A DNA stretch of 64,000 nt, taken from assembly GCF_009857505.1 (NCBI RefSeq), contig NZ_WWCP01000030.1, forward strand, positions 1 to 64,000, written 5' to 3'. The notes beneath the pieces are model-generated. The model saw only the letters and a list, made by a program, of their open reading frames with translations. It did no database searches and had not been told where the DNA came from. This document shows positions 8,786 through 17,175 of this stretch, piece by piece. Origin of the DNA: Duganella lactea. GTDB taxonomy: Bacteria; Pseudomonadota; Gammaproteobacteria; Burkholderiales; Burkholderiaceae_D. The position numbers and the translations under genes were made by a program. Position 1 is the first letter of the stretch. Every line of letters begins with the position of its first letter.

Positions 8786-10063
8786 ATGGCAAAGAAAATG
8801 CACGAAAATTTCGCTGCCCCGCTGATCGGGGTGGCGCCGCTGATGCGTCGCGCTTTGGCAGGCGAAGATCTGTCAACAATCGGTCAGACCTTGCTGGAAC
8901 GCGCACAGACTTACCCGAACGACGCGCACGCCTATATGGATTTCTCCACCGTGCTGCAACTGACCGGCAACCGCGAGGACGCGTTGGCGGTGCAGGCGGA
9001 GGCCATCATGCTGAAGCCGCATTACACCATCGCCGCCCACCGCGCGCCGGGCCTGACCTTGCTGGTGCTGATGGGCCCAGGCGATCTGATGGCCAATACG
9101 CCCGTTGAATTCCTGGTCGAAAACAGCGATGTGACGCTGGAACTGCTCTACCTGTGCCCCGACGAGGACTTTCCCGATGAAGTGCCGGATCACGATGTGA
9201 TGCTGGTGGCCGTGGCCGAGTCGGAAGCCAATCAGGCGCTGCTGCGGCGGCTGGTGGCGTACACCAGCGACTGGCCGCGTCCGGTCATCAACCGGCCGGA
9301 GCAGATCCGCAAGCTGTCGCGTGACAGCGTCAGCGCGGCGCTGCGTGGCGTGCCGGGCGTGATGATGCCAATAACGATCCGCAGCGGACTGGGCGCTCTG
9401 AACGCGGTGGCGTCCGGCGCGCGGCCGCTCGATGCCCTGCTGCCGGAGGGCCGCTTCCCGATTATCGTCCGGCCGCTGGGCTCGCATTCCGGCATGCATC
9501 TGCAAAAGCTCAACACGCCGGCGGCGCTGGGCAAGTATCTGAAAGAAATGGACGGGCCGTACTTCTATGTATCGCGCTTTGTCGATTACCGCAGCACGGA
9601 CCGGCTATTCCGTCAGTATCGCGTGGTGCTGATTGACGGCCAGCCTTTCATTTGCCACTACGCCATCTCCAAGGGCTGGATGATGCACCAGCCGGACGGC
9701 GGCACGAACGGCAGCGTGGAAAAACGGGCTGAAGAGGAAGCCGTCATGGCCCGCTTTGACCGGGATTTCGCCCAGCGCCACAAGGCGGCGCTACAAGCGA
9801 TTGACCAGCGCATGGGCCTGCCGTATCTGGGCATCGACTGCGCCGAGATGCCGAATGGCGAGCTGCTGATCTTTGAGGTCGACAACGCCATGATCGTCCA
9901 CGCGATGGACCCGGAGGAGATGTTCCCGTACAAAATCCCAGCGATGCAGAAGGTATTCAAGGCCTTTCGCGATTTACTGGAAAGGTCGAAGAGCGCCGGC
10001 CATGCATGCTTTAGTGAATCAGCATCTCATGCAGCGTGGCCGGTGCATGCGCGTAGAGCTTGA
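8786..10063 (+). CDS. TPR/ATP-grasp fusion protein of unknown function
   Basis: The 425-residue protein begins with TPR-like helices (LLERAQTYPNDAHAYMDFSTVL to LALQAEAIMLKP-like repeat), then has a RimK/ATP-grasp-like half with FPIIVRPLGSHSG, an acidic middle and YLGIDCAEMPNGELLIFEVDNAM near the C-terminus, where the Glu and Asn would hold Mg-ATP. ATP-grasp ligases join a carboxylate to an amine or thiol; the substrates here are unknown. The start is uncertain: ATG at 8786 or 8798, neither with a clear ribosome site. The last 53 bp overlap the NRDE gene on the other strand. Confidence 0.75.
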   Translation: MAKKMHENFAAPLIGVAPLMRRALAGEDLSTIGQTLLERAQTYPNDAHAYMDFSTVLQLTGNREDALAVQAEAIMLKPHYTIAAHRAPGLTLLVLMGPGDLMANTPVEFLVENSDVTLELLYLCPDEDFPDEVPDHDVMLVAVAESEANQALLRRLVAYTSDWPRPVINRPEQIRKLSRDSVSAALRGVPGVMMPITIRSGLGALNAVASGARPLDALLPEGRFPIIVRPLGSHSGMHLQKLNTPAALGKYLKEMDGPYFYVSRFVDYRSTDRLFRQYRVVLIDGQPFICHYAISKGWMMHQPDGGTNGSVEKRAEEEAVMARFDRDFAQRHKAALQAIDQRMGLPYLGIDCAEMPNGELLIFEVDNAMIVHAMDPEEMFPYKIPAMQKVFKAFRDLLERSKSAGHACFSESASHAAWPVHARRA

Positions 10064-10754
10064 CCACGGTGGAGGTGCGGGTGCCGTAGTTCTGGCTTTC
10101 GATGCGCACGGCGGACAGCATGCGCTCCAGGTCCCGCGGCACGCCGGTTTCGGGCAGCCGCAGGTCGGGCGCGGGGGTGGTGTCGGACAGCATTTCGAAG
10201 AAGGCCTCGTCCGGCGCGCCCAGGCACAGCAGGCTGGCGAACTGTGCTTTCGTCTTGACCACTTTCGGCCACGGCGCATCCAGCAGGGCGTTCGATAATC
10301 CGTAGACGCCCGGTGCCAGTGGCTTGCCGTTGCGCGGGTCGTTGTCGCCTTTGTTGGAGTACCAGATCAGCGTGTCGCGGTCGCCCAGCACCAGGTTGAA
10401 GCCGTTGTACTGGTCGGCGCTGGCGCGGATCGACGCCACATAGTCTTGCGGCGTCATGTCGCCGGCGAGGTAGTCGGCCACCAGCTGACCGCGCGACGGT
10501 GCGCTGTCCTTCTGTTCGGATGGCGCGCGAATATTGGTGATGGCGGCGAAGCGCGACGGTCCGCGGTTTTCATCCGGCCTGGTGATGCCCATCCAGCTGC
10601 CGCCGGCCTGCAAGTCGCGGCCGGCGTAGATCTGCGGATGCTCGGGCCACGGCGCGGCCGGCGCGGTGGCGCGCTGGTAGAACTCGTCGCGGTTGGCGGC
10701 GGCGATCAGCGGCACCGCCGGCACCACCTGCCACGCAAAAACAATCAGGCACAT
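10011..10754 (-). CDS. NRDE family protein (TANGO2-like)
   Basis: The 247-residue protein starts MCLIVFAW and contains ANRDEFYQR, the defining NRDE motif that follows the N-terminal Cys2. This places it in the Ntn-hydrolase-like NRDE/TANGO2 family, whose eukaryotic members affect membrane traffic and haem handling; bacterial roles are unclear. It is the last gene of a minus-strand trio with a DUF4936 gene and ygfZ, overlapping the former by 10 bp. Its 3' end overlaps the ATP-grasp gene on the opposite strand. Confidence 0.88.
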   Translation of the reverse strand: MCLIVFAWQVVPAVPLIAAANRDEFYQRATAPAAPWPEHPQIYAGRDLQAGGSWMGITRPDENRGPSRFAAITNIRAPSEQKDSAPSRGQLVADYLAGDMTPQDYVASIRASADQYNGFNLVLGDRDTLIWYSNKGDNDPRNGKPLAPGVYGLSNALLDAPWPKVVKTKAQFASLLCLGAPDEAFFEMLSDTTPAPDLRLPETGVPRDLERMLSAVRIESQNYGTRTSTVVKLYAHAPATLHEMLIH

Positions 10755-11032
10755 GGGATGACATCCATAAAGGCTTCGGTGTGGCGCAGGCCGGTGGTGA
10801 ACTGGTCCACGTCAGCCTCGGCCACGGCCTGCTGCAACGCCGCCGCGAAACCTTCCGGCGTGGCGGCGTACACTTCCATCCACGTCTGCAAGCCTTCGCT
10901 GGTCTCGGGGCGCCGCTTGAGTTGGCACGCCACGCCGTGGCGCTGCGCCAGCGATGTCTGCATGGTGACGACTGCAGCTAGCAGGGATGCCGCATCGGCC
11001 TGTTTGACCTTGTAGTAGATATACAAATCCAT
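10745..11032 (-). CDS. DUF4936 family protein
   Basis: The 95-residue small protein starts MDLYIYYKV and carries the motif VACQLKRRPE followed by TWMEVY, typical of the DUF4936 family, which has no assigned function. The frame opens 27 bp earlier inside ygfZ, but the ATG at 11032, 1 bp after the ygfZ stop, gives the family's normal N-terminus. It is sandwiched between ygfZ and the NRDE gene in one apparent operon, as is common in this bacterial group. Confidence 0.8.
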   Translation of the reverse strand: MDLYIYYKVKQADAASLLAAVVTMQTSLAQRHGVACQLKRRPETSEGLQTWMEVYAATPEGFAAALQQAVAEADVDQFTTGLRHTEAFMDVIPCA

Positions 11033-11033
11033 G

Positions 11034-12050
11034 CTAGAGATCGAGCGGTTCCAGCGCATAAGGCATGTCGAGGAAGGCCAGCGCCGTGCCTTGCGCCGAG
11101 CCCAGCCGCACCGAGCCGGCCTCGATGGCGGCCAGCTTCATCTCGACCAACGCATCGACGCCGCCGTTGCCGTTGGGGGCGGCATTGACGATCATGCCGC
11201 ACGGCTGCTCGGGATCGGCGGTGGCAAACACTTCCTGGCCGGCCGCCGCCGTCGCGTCGGGAATGCTGACCAGTGTGGTACGACGCTTGAGTTTGCCCAG
11301 ATACTGGCTGCGGGCGACGATTTCCTGGCCCGGGTAGCAGCCTTTCTTGAAGTTGACGCCGCCCAGCAATTCCAGGTTGATCATCTGCGGCACGAACTGT
11401 TCCTGCGTGGCCTTGGCGATGGCCGGAATGCCGGCGTGGATTTCCGACAGATTCCACGCGTCGTTGTTGCCGACATTCAGCGTCTCGGCCAAGGTGGCAA
11501 CCACGTTTTGCGCGGTGTCGGCCGACAGCAGCCACTGGTAGCGCGGCGCGCCGAACACGTCGGCCACGCGGATCAGCGTGCCCAGCGGGTGATCCAGCTT
11601 GGCGAATGGCTTGGCGGGCAGGGCGTCGAACCAATTGCGCAGCGCGGCTTCCGCCAAGCCGCCGCCCAAGCCCAACACGACCGCGTTGGCCGGCAGTTCG
11701 GTGGCGTCGCTCAATTTGGTTTTGCTGCGCAGCACAAACATCGACAGGCGTTTTTGTACCGCCGCATGAATGTCGCGCCGCAATTGCAGGAAGATGGTCG
11801 CTTCGTTGCGCCACATCAGGAACGAGGCCAGCAGGCGGCCTTTCGGCGAGCAGTAGCCGGCCAGGCGCGCTTCGCCCTGGCCCAGATGTTCCACATCATT
11901 GGTCAATTGCTTGTGCAGGAAGCTGGCCGACTCCTCGCCGTCGAGGGCGATCAGGCCAAGGTCCGTCATCGGGGCGACAAAGCCGGTGGCCAGTTGCGTG
12001 GCGTTCAGCGGCGCGGCACGCTGCGCTAAAAGTTCATTCCATGAAGGCAT
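11034..12050 (-). CDS. ygfZ: Folate-binding protein YgfZ (Fe-S cluster maintenance)
   Basis: The 338-residue member of the YgfZ/CAF17 (GcvT-like) family carries the diagnostic segment KGCYPGQEIVARSQY with its conserved Cys in the C-terminal third. YgfZ uses tetrahydrofolate to support assembly or repair of 4Fe-4S enzymes such as MiaB. The frame can be read from a TTG at 12059, but the ATG at 12050 (MPSWNELL) was preferred. It is the first gene of the ygfZ-DUF4936-NRDE operon and divergent from mltG, a conserved pairing in beta- and gammaproteobacteria. Confidence 0.93.
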   Translation of the reverse strand: MPSWNELLAQRAAPLNATQLATGFVAPMTDLGLIALDGEESASFLHKQLTNDVEHLGQGEARLAGYCSPKGRLLASFLMWRNEATIFLQLRRDIHAAVQKRLSMFVLRSKTKLSDATELPANAVVLGLGGGLAEAALRNWFDALPAKPFAKLDHPLGTLIRVADVFGAPRYQWLLSADTAQNVVATLAETLNVGNNDAWNLSEIHAGIPAIAKATQEQFVPQMINLELLGGVNFKKGCYPGQEIVARSQYLGKLKRRTTLVSIPDATAAAGQEVFATADPEQPCGMIVNAAPNGNGGVDALVEMKLAAIEAGSVRLGSAQGTALAFLDMPYALEPLDL

Positions 12051-12094
12051 AATTTTCAATCTTTTGACGGTGAAAGCATTATCATTACGGGCTC

Positions 12095-12124
12095 ATTATA
12101 GTGATGTCGCGAAGATCGCGTCAG
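12095..12124 (-). promoter_or_regulatory. Putative sigma70 promoter for ygfZ
   Basis: On the minus strand CTGACG (12119-12124) and a perfect TATAAT (12095-12100) are 18 bp apart. The start of transcription would fall near 12088, about 38 nt before the ygfZ ATG. Confidence 0.55.
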
Positions 12125-12205
12125 AAGCCACACAAAACGCGGCACTGGCGGACCCAGTCAAGAACTGGCAAGCTGTGCGACTTGATCCAACAATACGGTT
12201 TCATA

Positions 12206-13195
12206 ATGGCTTTTATCAAAAAAATAATAGGACTCGGTGTCGTGCTGGCCGTCGCCGGCGGTGCTTATTTCATGTACTGGTCGCAGAACCCCATCATTCC
12301 GGAGACGGCGGAGGCCATCGATTTCACCATCGTGCCCGGCAGCGGCGCCCACGCCGCCGGCCAGCAGATCGCCGAGGCCGGCGTGCCGATTGAACCTTTG
12401 CTGTTCAATCTGCTGGCGCGCGTGACCAACAAGAGCTCCCGGCTGAAGGCCGGCTCTTACGAGCTGAAGCCGGGTTCGACGCCGATGCGCCTGATCGAGC
12501 AACTGGCCCGCGGCGAGTTCGCGCAGGAGCAGCTGACCATCATCGAGGGCTGGAATTTCCGCCAGATGCGGGCCGCCATCGCCGCCCACAAGGGCCTCAA
12601 GCACGACACCGTGGCGCTGTCCGATCAGGAAGTGCTGAAAGCGATCGGCTCCGATTACAAGCAAGCCGAGGGCTTGTTCTTCCCGGACACCTATCTGTTC
12701 GCCAAGGGCTCCAGCGATCTGCAAATCTACAAGCAAGCGCATGTGATGATGTTGAGTCGCCTGAACGACGCCTGGGCCAAGCGCGACCCGGCGCTGCCGT
12801 ACAAGTCGCCGTATGAGGCGCTGACCATGGCCTCCATCGTCGAAAAGGAAACCGGGCAGAAGTCGGAACGCTCGATGATCGCTGGCGTGTTCGTCAACCG
12901 CCTGCGGCTGGGCATGCTGCTGCAGACCGACCCGACCGTGATCTACGGCATGGGCCTGAAATACGATGGCAAGATCCGCAAGAAGGATCTGGAAACCGAC
13001 ACCCCGTACAATACCTACACGCGCGCCGGCCTGCCGCCCACGCCGATCGCCTTGCCGGGCGTGCAGTCGCTGACGGCGGCACTGTCGCCGGCCAAGACCG
13101 CCGCGCTGTATTTCGTCTCGCGCGGCAATGGCACCAGCCAGTTCTCGGACAACCTGAACGACCACAATCGCGCAGTCAACCAGTATCAACGATAA
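12206..13195 (+). CDS. mltG: Endolytic murein transglycosylase MltG
   Basis: The 329-residue protein has one N-terminal membrane segment (about residues 5-23) and a YceG domain with EGLFFPDTY, ASIVEKETG (catalytic Glu) and LQTDPTVIYG. MltG cuts nascent glycan strands at the inner membrane and so limits their length. The ATG at 12206 was chosen because it gives the short cytoplasmic N-terminus usual in the family; the longer frame from 12101 overlaps the promoter region. It is followed 18 bp later by tmk. Confidence 0.95.
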   Translation: MAFIKKIIGLGVVLAVAGGAYFMYWSQNPIIPETAEAIDFTIVPGSGAHAAGQQIAEAGVPIEPLLFNLLARVTNKSSRLKAGSYELKPGSTPMRLIEQLARGEFAQEQLTIIEGWNFRQMRAAIAAHKGLKHDTVALSDQEVLKAIGSDYKQAEGLFFPDTYLFAKGSSDLQIYKQAHVMMLSRLNDAWAKRDPALPYKSPYEALTMASIVEKETGQKSERSMIAGVFVNRLRLGMLLQTDPTVIYGMGLKYDGKIRKKDLETDTPYNTYTRAGLPPTPIALPGVQSLTAALSPAKTAALYFVSRGNGTSQFSDNLNDHNRAVNQYQR

Positions 13196-13213
13196 GAATT
13201 TAGTTAAGAAGCA

Positions 13214-13819
13214 ATGAGCAAATTCATCACCTTTGAAGGCATCGATGGCGCCGGCAAGTCCACGCACATCGCCTTCGTCAGCGATTACATAAAGCGGCGC
13301 GGCATTGAGCTGGTCAGCTCGCGCGAGCCGGGCGGCACGCCGTTGGGCGAGAAGCTGCGCGAGATCGTGCTGCATGAAAAAATGCACCTGGAGACCGAGG
13401 CGCTGCTGGTGTTCGCCAGCCGCCGCGAGCATATCGCGCAGGTGATCGAGCCGGCGCTGGCGCGTGGCGCGTGGGTCATCTCCGACCGGTTTACCGATTC
13501 GTCGTTCGCCTACCAGGGCGGCGGTCGTGGTATGAGCCTGGCCAAGCTGGAAATGCTGGAGCAGTGGGTGCATCCCGCACTGCAACCGGATCTGACCTTC
13601 CTGTTCGACGTGCCGCTGGAAGTGGCGCGCGCGCGGCTCGACGCCACCCGAGCGCTGGACAAGTTCGAGCAGGAAAAGGCCGATTTCTTTGCCGCCACCC
13701 GCGGCGAATACCTGCGCCGCGCGGCCCAGTTCCCGCGGCGTTTCCACGTGATCGACTCGACGCAGAGCATTGCCGAGATCCAGCTGCAGCTTGCCGCGAT
13801 CCTGGACGCGTTTTTTTGA
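13214..13819 (+). CDS. tmk: Thymidylate kinase
   Basis: The 201-residue enzyme phosphorylates dTMP to dTDP. It shows the P-loop EGIDGAGKST near residues 8-17, the DR(Y/F) motif as SDRFTDSSFAYQGGGR, and the SREPGGTPLGE dTMP-binding stretch. Length and motifs are complete. It lies between mltG and holB in the usual order. Confidence 0.96.
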   Translation: MSKFITFEGIDGAGKSTHIAFVSDYIKRRGIELVSSREPGGTPLGEKLREIVLHEKMHLETEALLVFASRREHIAQVIEPALARGAWVISDRFTDSSFAYQGGGRGMSLAKLEMLEQWVHPALQPDLTFLFDVPLEVARARLDATRALDKFEQEKADFFAATRGEYLRRAAQFPRRFHVIDSTQSIAEIQLQLAAILDAFF

Positions 13820-13835
13820 AATAGAATACTGAACA

Positions 13836-14861
13836 ATGAGTCAATCCATCTACCCGTGGCAGCAAGCGTCGTGGCAGCAGTTGCAAACGCTGCGCCCGCG
13901 CATGCCGCACGCCATCCTGTTCCATGGCGCCGCCGGCATAGGCAAGGCCGATTTCATCGAGCGCTTCGCCCAAGGCCTGCTATGCGAGGCGGTGCTGCCG
14001 GATGGCCACGCCTGCGGCCAGTGCGCGTCCTGCGGCTGGTTCTCGCAGCACAACCATCCGGATTACCGCCGCCTGCGGCCGGAATCCATGGAGGACGAGC
14101 CGATCGACGAAGAGGGGGACGGCGAGGCCAAGAAGGCCGCCAAGTCCAAGACGCCGTCCAAGGAAATCAAGATCGAGCAAATCCGCGCGCTGGCGGACTT
14201 CATGAATATTTCCACCCACCGCCAGGGCTTGCGGGTGGTGGTGCTGTATCCGGCCGAGGCGCTGAACAATGCCGCTTCCAACGCGCTGCTGAAGACGCTG
14301 GAAGAGCCACCGCCGGGCACCGTTTTCCTGCTGGCCTCCAACAGCCTCGACCGTCTGCTGCCAACCATCCTGTCGCGCTGCCGCAAGTTCAGTTTGCCGA
14401 TGCCGAGCCACGATGAAGCGCTCGCCTGGCTCAAGGCGCAGGGCGTGGCGGATGCCGACAGCTGGCTGCGCGAGCAGGGTGGCGCGCCGCTGGCGGCAAT
14501 GCGGCAAGCCGAGGCGGGCAGCCGTGAGGAACTGGAGATCTTGCTGCAACTGCTGGCCCATCCGAGCGTGGAAGGCGCGCTGAAAGTCGCGGACAAATTA
14601 CAGAAAGTCCCGCTGTCCGGCCCGGTTTCCTGGCTGCAGCGCTGGCTTTATGATGTGTTTTCCTACAAGCTCGCCGGCAACATCCGTTATTATCCTCGTT
14701 ACCAGAAAGAGCTGGCCAGTCTGGCCGACAAGATCCACGTCAGCCGCCTGCTGGCCGCGATCAAGGGCGCCAACGACCGCCGCGCCACGTCGGACCACCC
14801 GCTGTCGCCGAAGCTGTTCCTGGAAGATATGCTGCTTGACTACGCCAACTGCTGCGCCTGA
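13836..14861 (+). CDS. holB: DNA polymerase III subunit delta prime
   Basis: The 341-residue clamp-loader subunit has a modified P-loop (HGAAGIGKADF), a four-Cys zinc site (the first Cys in LLCEAV, then CGQCASC) and the SRC-type sequence ILSRCRKF. Delta prime does not hydrolyse ATP but positions the DnaX ATPases. An acidic/Lys-rich insert (about residues 87-110) between the zinc module and the IEQIR helix is longer than in E. coli. It follows tmk by 16 bp and precedes pilZ by 11 bp. Confidence 0.94.
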   Translation: MSQSIYPWQQASWQQLQTLRPRMPHAILFHGAAGIGKADFIERFAQGLLCEAVLPDGHACGQCASCGWFSQHNHPDYRRLRPESMEDEPIDEEGDGEAKKAAKSKTPSKEIKIEQIRALADFMNISTHRQGLRVVVLYPAEALNNAASNALLKTLEEPPPGTVFLLASNSLDRLLPTILSRCRKFSLPMPSHDEALAWLKAQGVADADSWLREQGGAPLAAMRQAEAGSREELEILLQLLAHPSVEGALKVADKLQKVPLSGPVSWLQRWLYDVFSYKLAGNIRYYPRYQKELASLADKIHVSRLLAAIKGANDRRATSDHPLSPKLFLEDMLLDYANCCA

Positions 14862-14872
14862 AAGGTAAGCTC

Positions 14873-15247
14873 ATGTCCGCTGCCAGTCCGCTCAACCCGA
14901 ACCCCGCGCCGCGGCCGACGGTGTTGTCGCTGACCATCAGGGAAAAGGCGGCGCTGTATGCCGCCTACATGCCTTTCCTCAAAAATGGCGGTCTGTTCGT
15001 ATCGACCCAGAAGCCGTACCAACTCGGGGATGAGATCTATCTGATTCTGGCGCTGATGGACGATCCGCAGAAGTACCAGATCGCCGGCAAGGTCGTGTGG
15101 CTGACGCCGCCCGATGCGCACCACAACAAGGCGCAGGGCGTGGGCGTGCACTTCCCGGATGATGACAGCGGCCAGCGCGCCCGCCTGCGCATCGAGGAAC
15201 TGCTGGGCGCCGCGTTGCGCTCGTCACGCGCCACGCACACGCTGTAG
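14873..15247 (+). CDS. pilZ: Type IV pilus protein PilZ
   Basis: The 124-residue protein is the true PilZ of type IV pilus assembly rather than a generic c-di-GMP receptor: it contains SLTIREKAALYAAYMPFLKNG-like and GKVVWLTPP segments and lacks the N-terminal RxxxR c-di-GMP-binding motif. In Pseudomonas PilZ works with FimX and PilB. It ends the plus-strand mltG-tmk-holB run; tatD, its normal next gene, lies 1.9 kb farther on. A good AAAGG ribosome site precedes the ATG. Confidence 0.9.
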   Translation: MSAASPLNPNPAPRPTVLSLTIREKAALYAAYMPFLKNGGLFVSTQKPYQLGDEIYLILALMDDPQKYQIAGKVVWLTPPDAHHNKAQGVGVHFPDDDSGQRARLRIEELLGAALRSSRATHTL

Positions 15248-15250
15248 AAT

Positions 15251-15799
15251 TTAGCTGAGGGTGTGGTACAGCCTGATTTGCGGGCTGTCCAGATCGATGG
15301 TCGCCGCGCGACCGCCGGCCAGCACCACGTTGAAGGCGCTGTCGTCGCGCTGGCCGCAGCGCGAGCTGGCGAACAGGTTGCTGAAGTCGCCGAATCCTTC
15401 ATCATGCGGCAAGCCGCCGTCCGCGCCGATTTCCAGTTCTGCGACGCGTGCCGAAAGCCGGGCCACCGTGCGGCGCAGCTCGGCCAGTTCGCGTTCCTTG
15501 GCCTGCATCGCCTGTTCGTGCTCCGCGCACAGCGCGCGGAAGCGGCGGTCGGCGTCATCGTGCAGGCGGCCGGCCAGTTGTTCGACCAGCGCGTTGAGAC
15601 TGCGTTCGGTGTCGTCGCGCTTGATGCCGCCCGGATGGCTCTCGTCCTCCTGCAACTCTTTCAAGTGCTTGTGGATGGTGGACTTGGAACCGGTGCCCAA
15701 GTCCTGGCGCACCGCGTCAACCGATGGGTAACGTCCCGCCGCCAGCAGCCGCTCGCGGCTGGCTTTCACTTCTGCTTTGGTTAATCCGGTACGCGCCAT
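15251..15799 (-). CDS. KfrA-type DNA-binding protein with coiled coil
   Basis: The 182-residue protein has an N-terminal KfrA_N helix-turn-helix-like domain (KAEVKASRERLLAAG followed by PSVDAVRQDLGTGSKSTIHKHL) and a long charged coiled coil (about residues 75-130). KfrA proteins were described on plasmids as partition or autoregulatory DNA-binding proteins; chromosomal relatives occur in this bacterial group. It is inserted on the reverse strand between pilZ (3-bp gap) and an antiporter gene. Its target is unknown. Confidence 0.82.
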   Translation of the reverse strand: MARTGLTKAEVKASRERLLAAGRYPSVDAVRQDLGTGSKSTIHKHLKELQEDESHPGGIKRDDTERSLNALVEQLAGRLHDDADRRFRALCAEHEQAMQAKERELAELRRTVARLSARVAELEIGADGGLPHDEGFGDFSNLFASSRCGQRDDSAFNVVLAGGRAATIDLDSPQIRLYHTLS

Positions 15800-15817
15800 G
15801 ACTTCATCCTATCGGGT

Positions 15818-17026
15818 TCAGGAGCTGGCTTGACTCACCAGTCCTCGGTTCTGTGCACGGTTGAGTTTAGGGTGCACGATCGGAATCGTCAACATGGTGC
15901 TGCCGACGGCCATCAGCAACAAGGCCGTGAACGTCTCGTTGGTGATGATCTGCTTGTCCAGCAGGATGTTGGCGAAGATGATTTCGATCAGCCCCTTCGT
16001 TTGCAGCAGCCAGCCGATAATCGACGCCTCGCCGCTCTTCCAGCCCAGCAGCTTGCCGGCGAGATGTGCGCCAACCAGCTTGCCACCCACCGACGCCAGC
16101 AGCAGCAGGCCGCCGACGAAGAACACCGCGTAGCCGCCCAGGTCCCACTTGGTGCGCAGGCCGGTACTGAGGAAGAACACCGGCATCAGCACCAGCAGCA
16201 CGTTCTTGAACAGGGCGTCGAGGTTTTCCTGGCCGAACCATTCGACATCCATCACGACGCCGGCCAGGAAGGCGCCGACCATGAAGTGCAGGCCGGCCCA
16301 GTCGGCGGCGAACGCGCAGGCGATCAGCCAGATCAGCGCCACGTACCAGCGGTCGCTTTGCTGCAGGCGGGCCATCAGGCGGCGGAACACGATGGTCAGC
16401 ACCGCAAAGCCGACCAGGAAACTGGCCTGACGGCCAACGCGTTCCCAATCCAGCAGGATCAGCGCCAGCACGCCCCAGATCGCAACGTCGTCCAGGCTGG
16501 CGTAGCGCAAGATGCGCTGCCCCATGGGCTGGCGCAGAATATCCAGCTTTTCCATCAGCAGCACCAGGACCGGCAGCGCGGTGACGGCGCAGGCCATGCC
16601 GGTGCCCAGCATGAATTGCCAATTGGCGGCCTTGGCGCCCATCCAGCCGGGGTACTGCATCAGCAGCACGGCGGCGGCGCAGCCGCACACCAGAGGCAGG
16701 CCCAGCGACAGGCCGGCGGTGGTGATGCTTTCGCGGCGATATTTCCAGGTCGCCTTCAAATCGAGCTCAATGCCGGCAAGCATAACAAACAGCATGACGC
16801 CCCATTGGGCGACGCCGTTGAGGGTTTTCACCACATCGGGATTGAAGACAAATTTGTGATATTCCGGAAAAATCGCACCGACCACGCCAGGGCCGAGCAC
16901 AATGCCCATGATGATTTGTACGATGGCCAACGGCGCGAAATAGTCCGTCTTGCAGAGACGCCACACCAGAAACGGCGCGACGAAGATCAGCAGCATGGCG
17001 AGCAAATAGATTTCGGTGGTGCTCAT
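15818..17026 (-). CDS. Cation:proton antiporter, CPA2 family
   Basis: The 402-residue integral membrane protein has about twelve hydrophobic segments and the CPA2-like motif FVMLAGIELDLKATWK near residues 80-95, plus GAFLAGVVMD in the second half, which contains the conserved acidic ion-coupling residue region. It has no C-terminal TrkA-N domain, unlike KefB/KefC. It probably exchanges K+ or Na+ for protons. The ATG follows AAGGGGA. The plus strand upstream carries GTTAC and GTAAC arms (17049-17066), a weak operator candidate. Confidence 0.87.
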   Translation of the reverse strand: MSTTEIYLLAMLLIFVAPFLVWRLCKTDYFAPLAIVQIIMGIVLGPGVVGAIFPEYHKFVFNPDVVKTLNGVAQWGVMLFVMLAGIELDLKATWKYRRESITTAGLSLGLPLVCGCAAAVLLMQYPGWMGAKAANWQFMLGTGMACAVTALPVLVLLMEKLDILRQPMGQRILRYASLDDVAIWGVLALILLDWERVGRQASFLVGFAVLTIVFRRLMARLQQSDRWYVALIWLIACAFAADWAGLHFMVGAFLAGVVMDVEWFGQENLDALFKNVLLVLMPVFFLSTGLRTKWDLGGYAVFFVGGLLLLASVGGKLVGAHLAGKLLGWKSGEASIIGWLLQTKGLIEIIFANILLDKQIITNETFTALLLMAVGSTMLTIPIVHPKLNRAQNRGLVSQASS

Positions 17027-17175
17027 AAGTCCCCTTTATTTTTATCGTGTTACATAATTACGTAACCGTGCAGCGATACTAAAATGAAAAGAGTAAATTT
17101 GAAAGCGATTTCTTGATCTTGGTGGCATCGTTTCCACAGAAACGGTGCCAGGGCGGGATCGGTTACAATCGGGGC

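Noticed and set aside
12063..12102. Plus-strand promoter TTGACG...TATAGT for mltG
   Set aside because: The boxes are 27 bp apart, too far for a sigma70 promoter.
17049..17066. GTTAC/GTAAC inverted arms before the antiporter gene
   Set aside because: Short arms in an AT-rich stretch; too weak to call as an operator.
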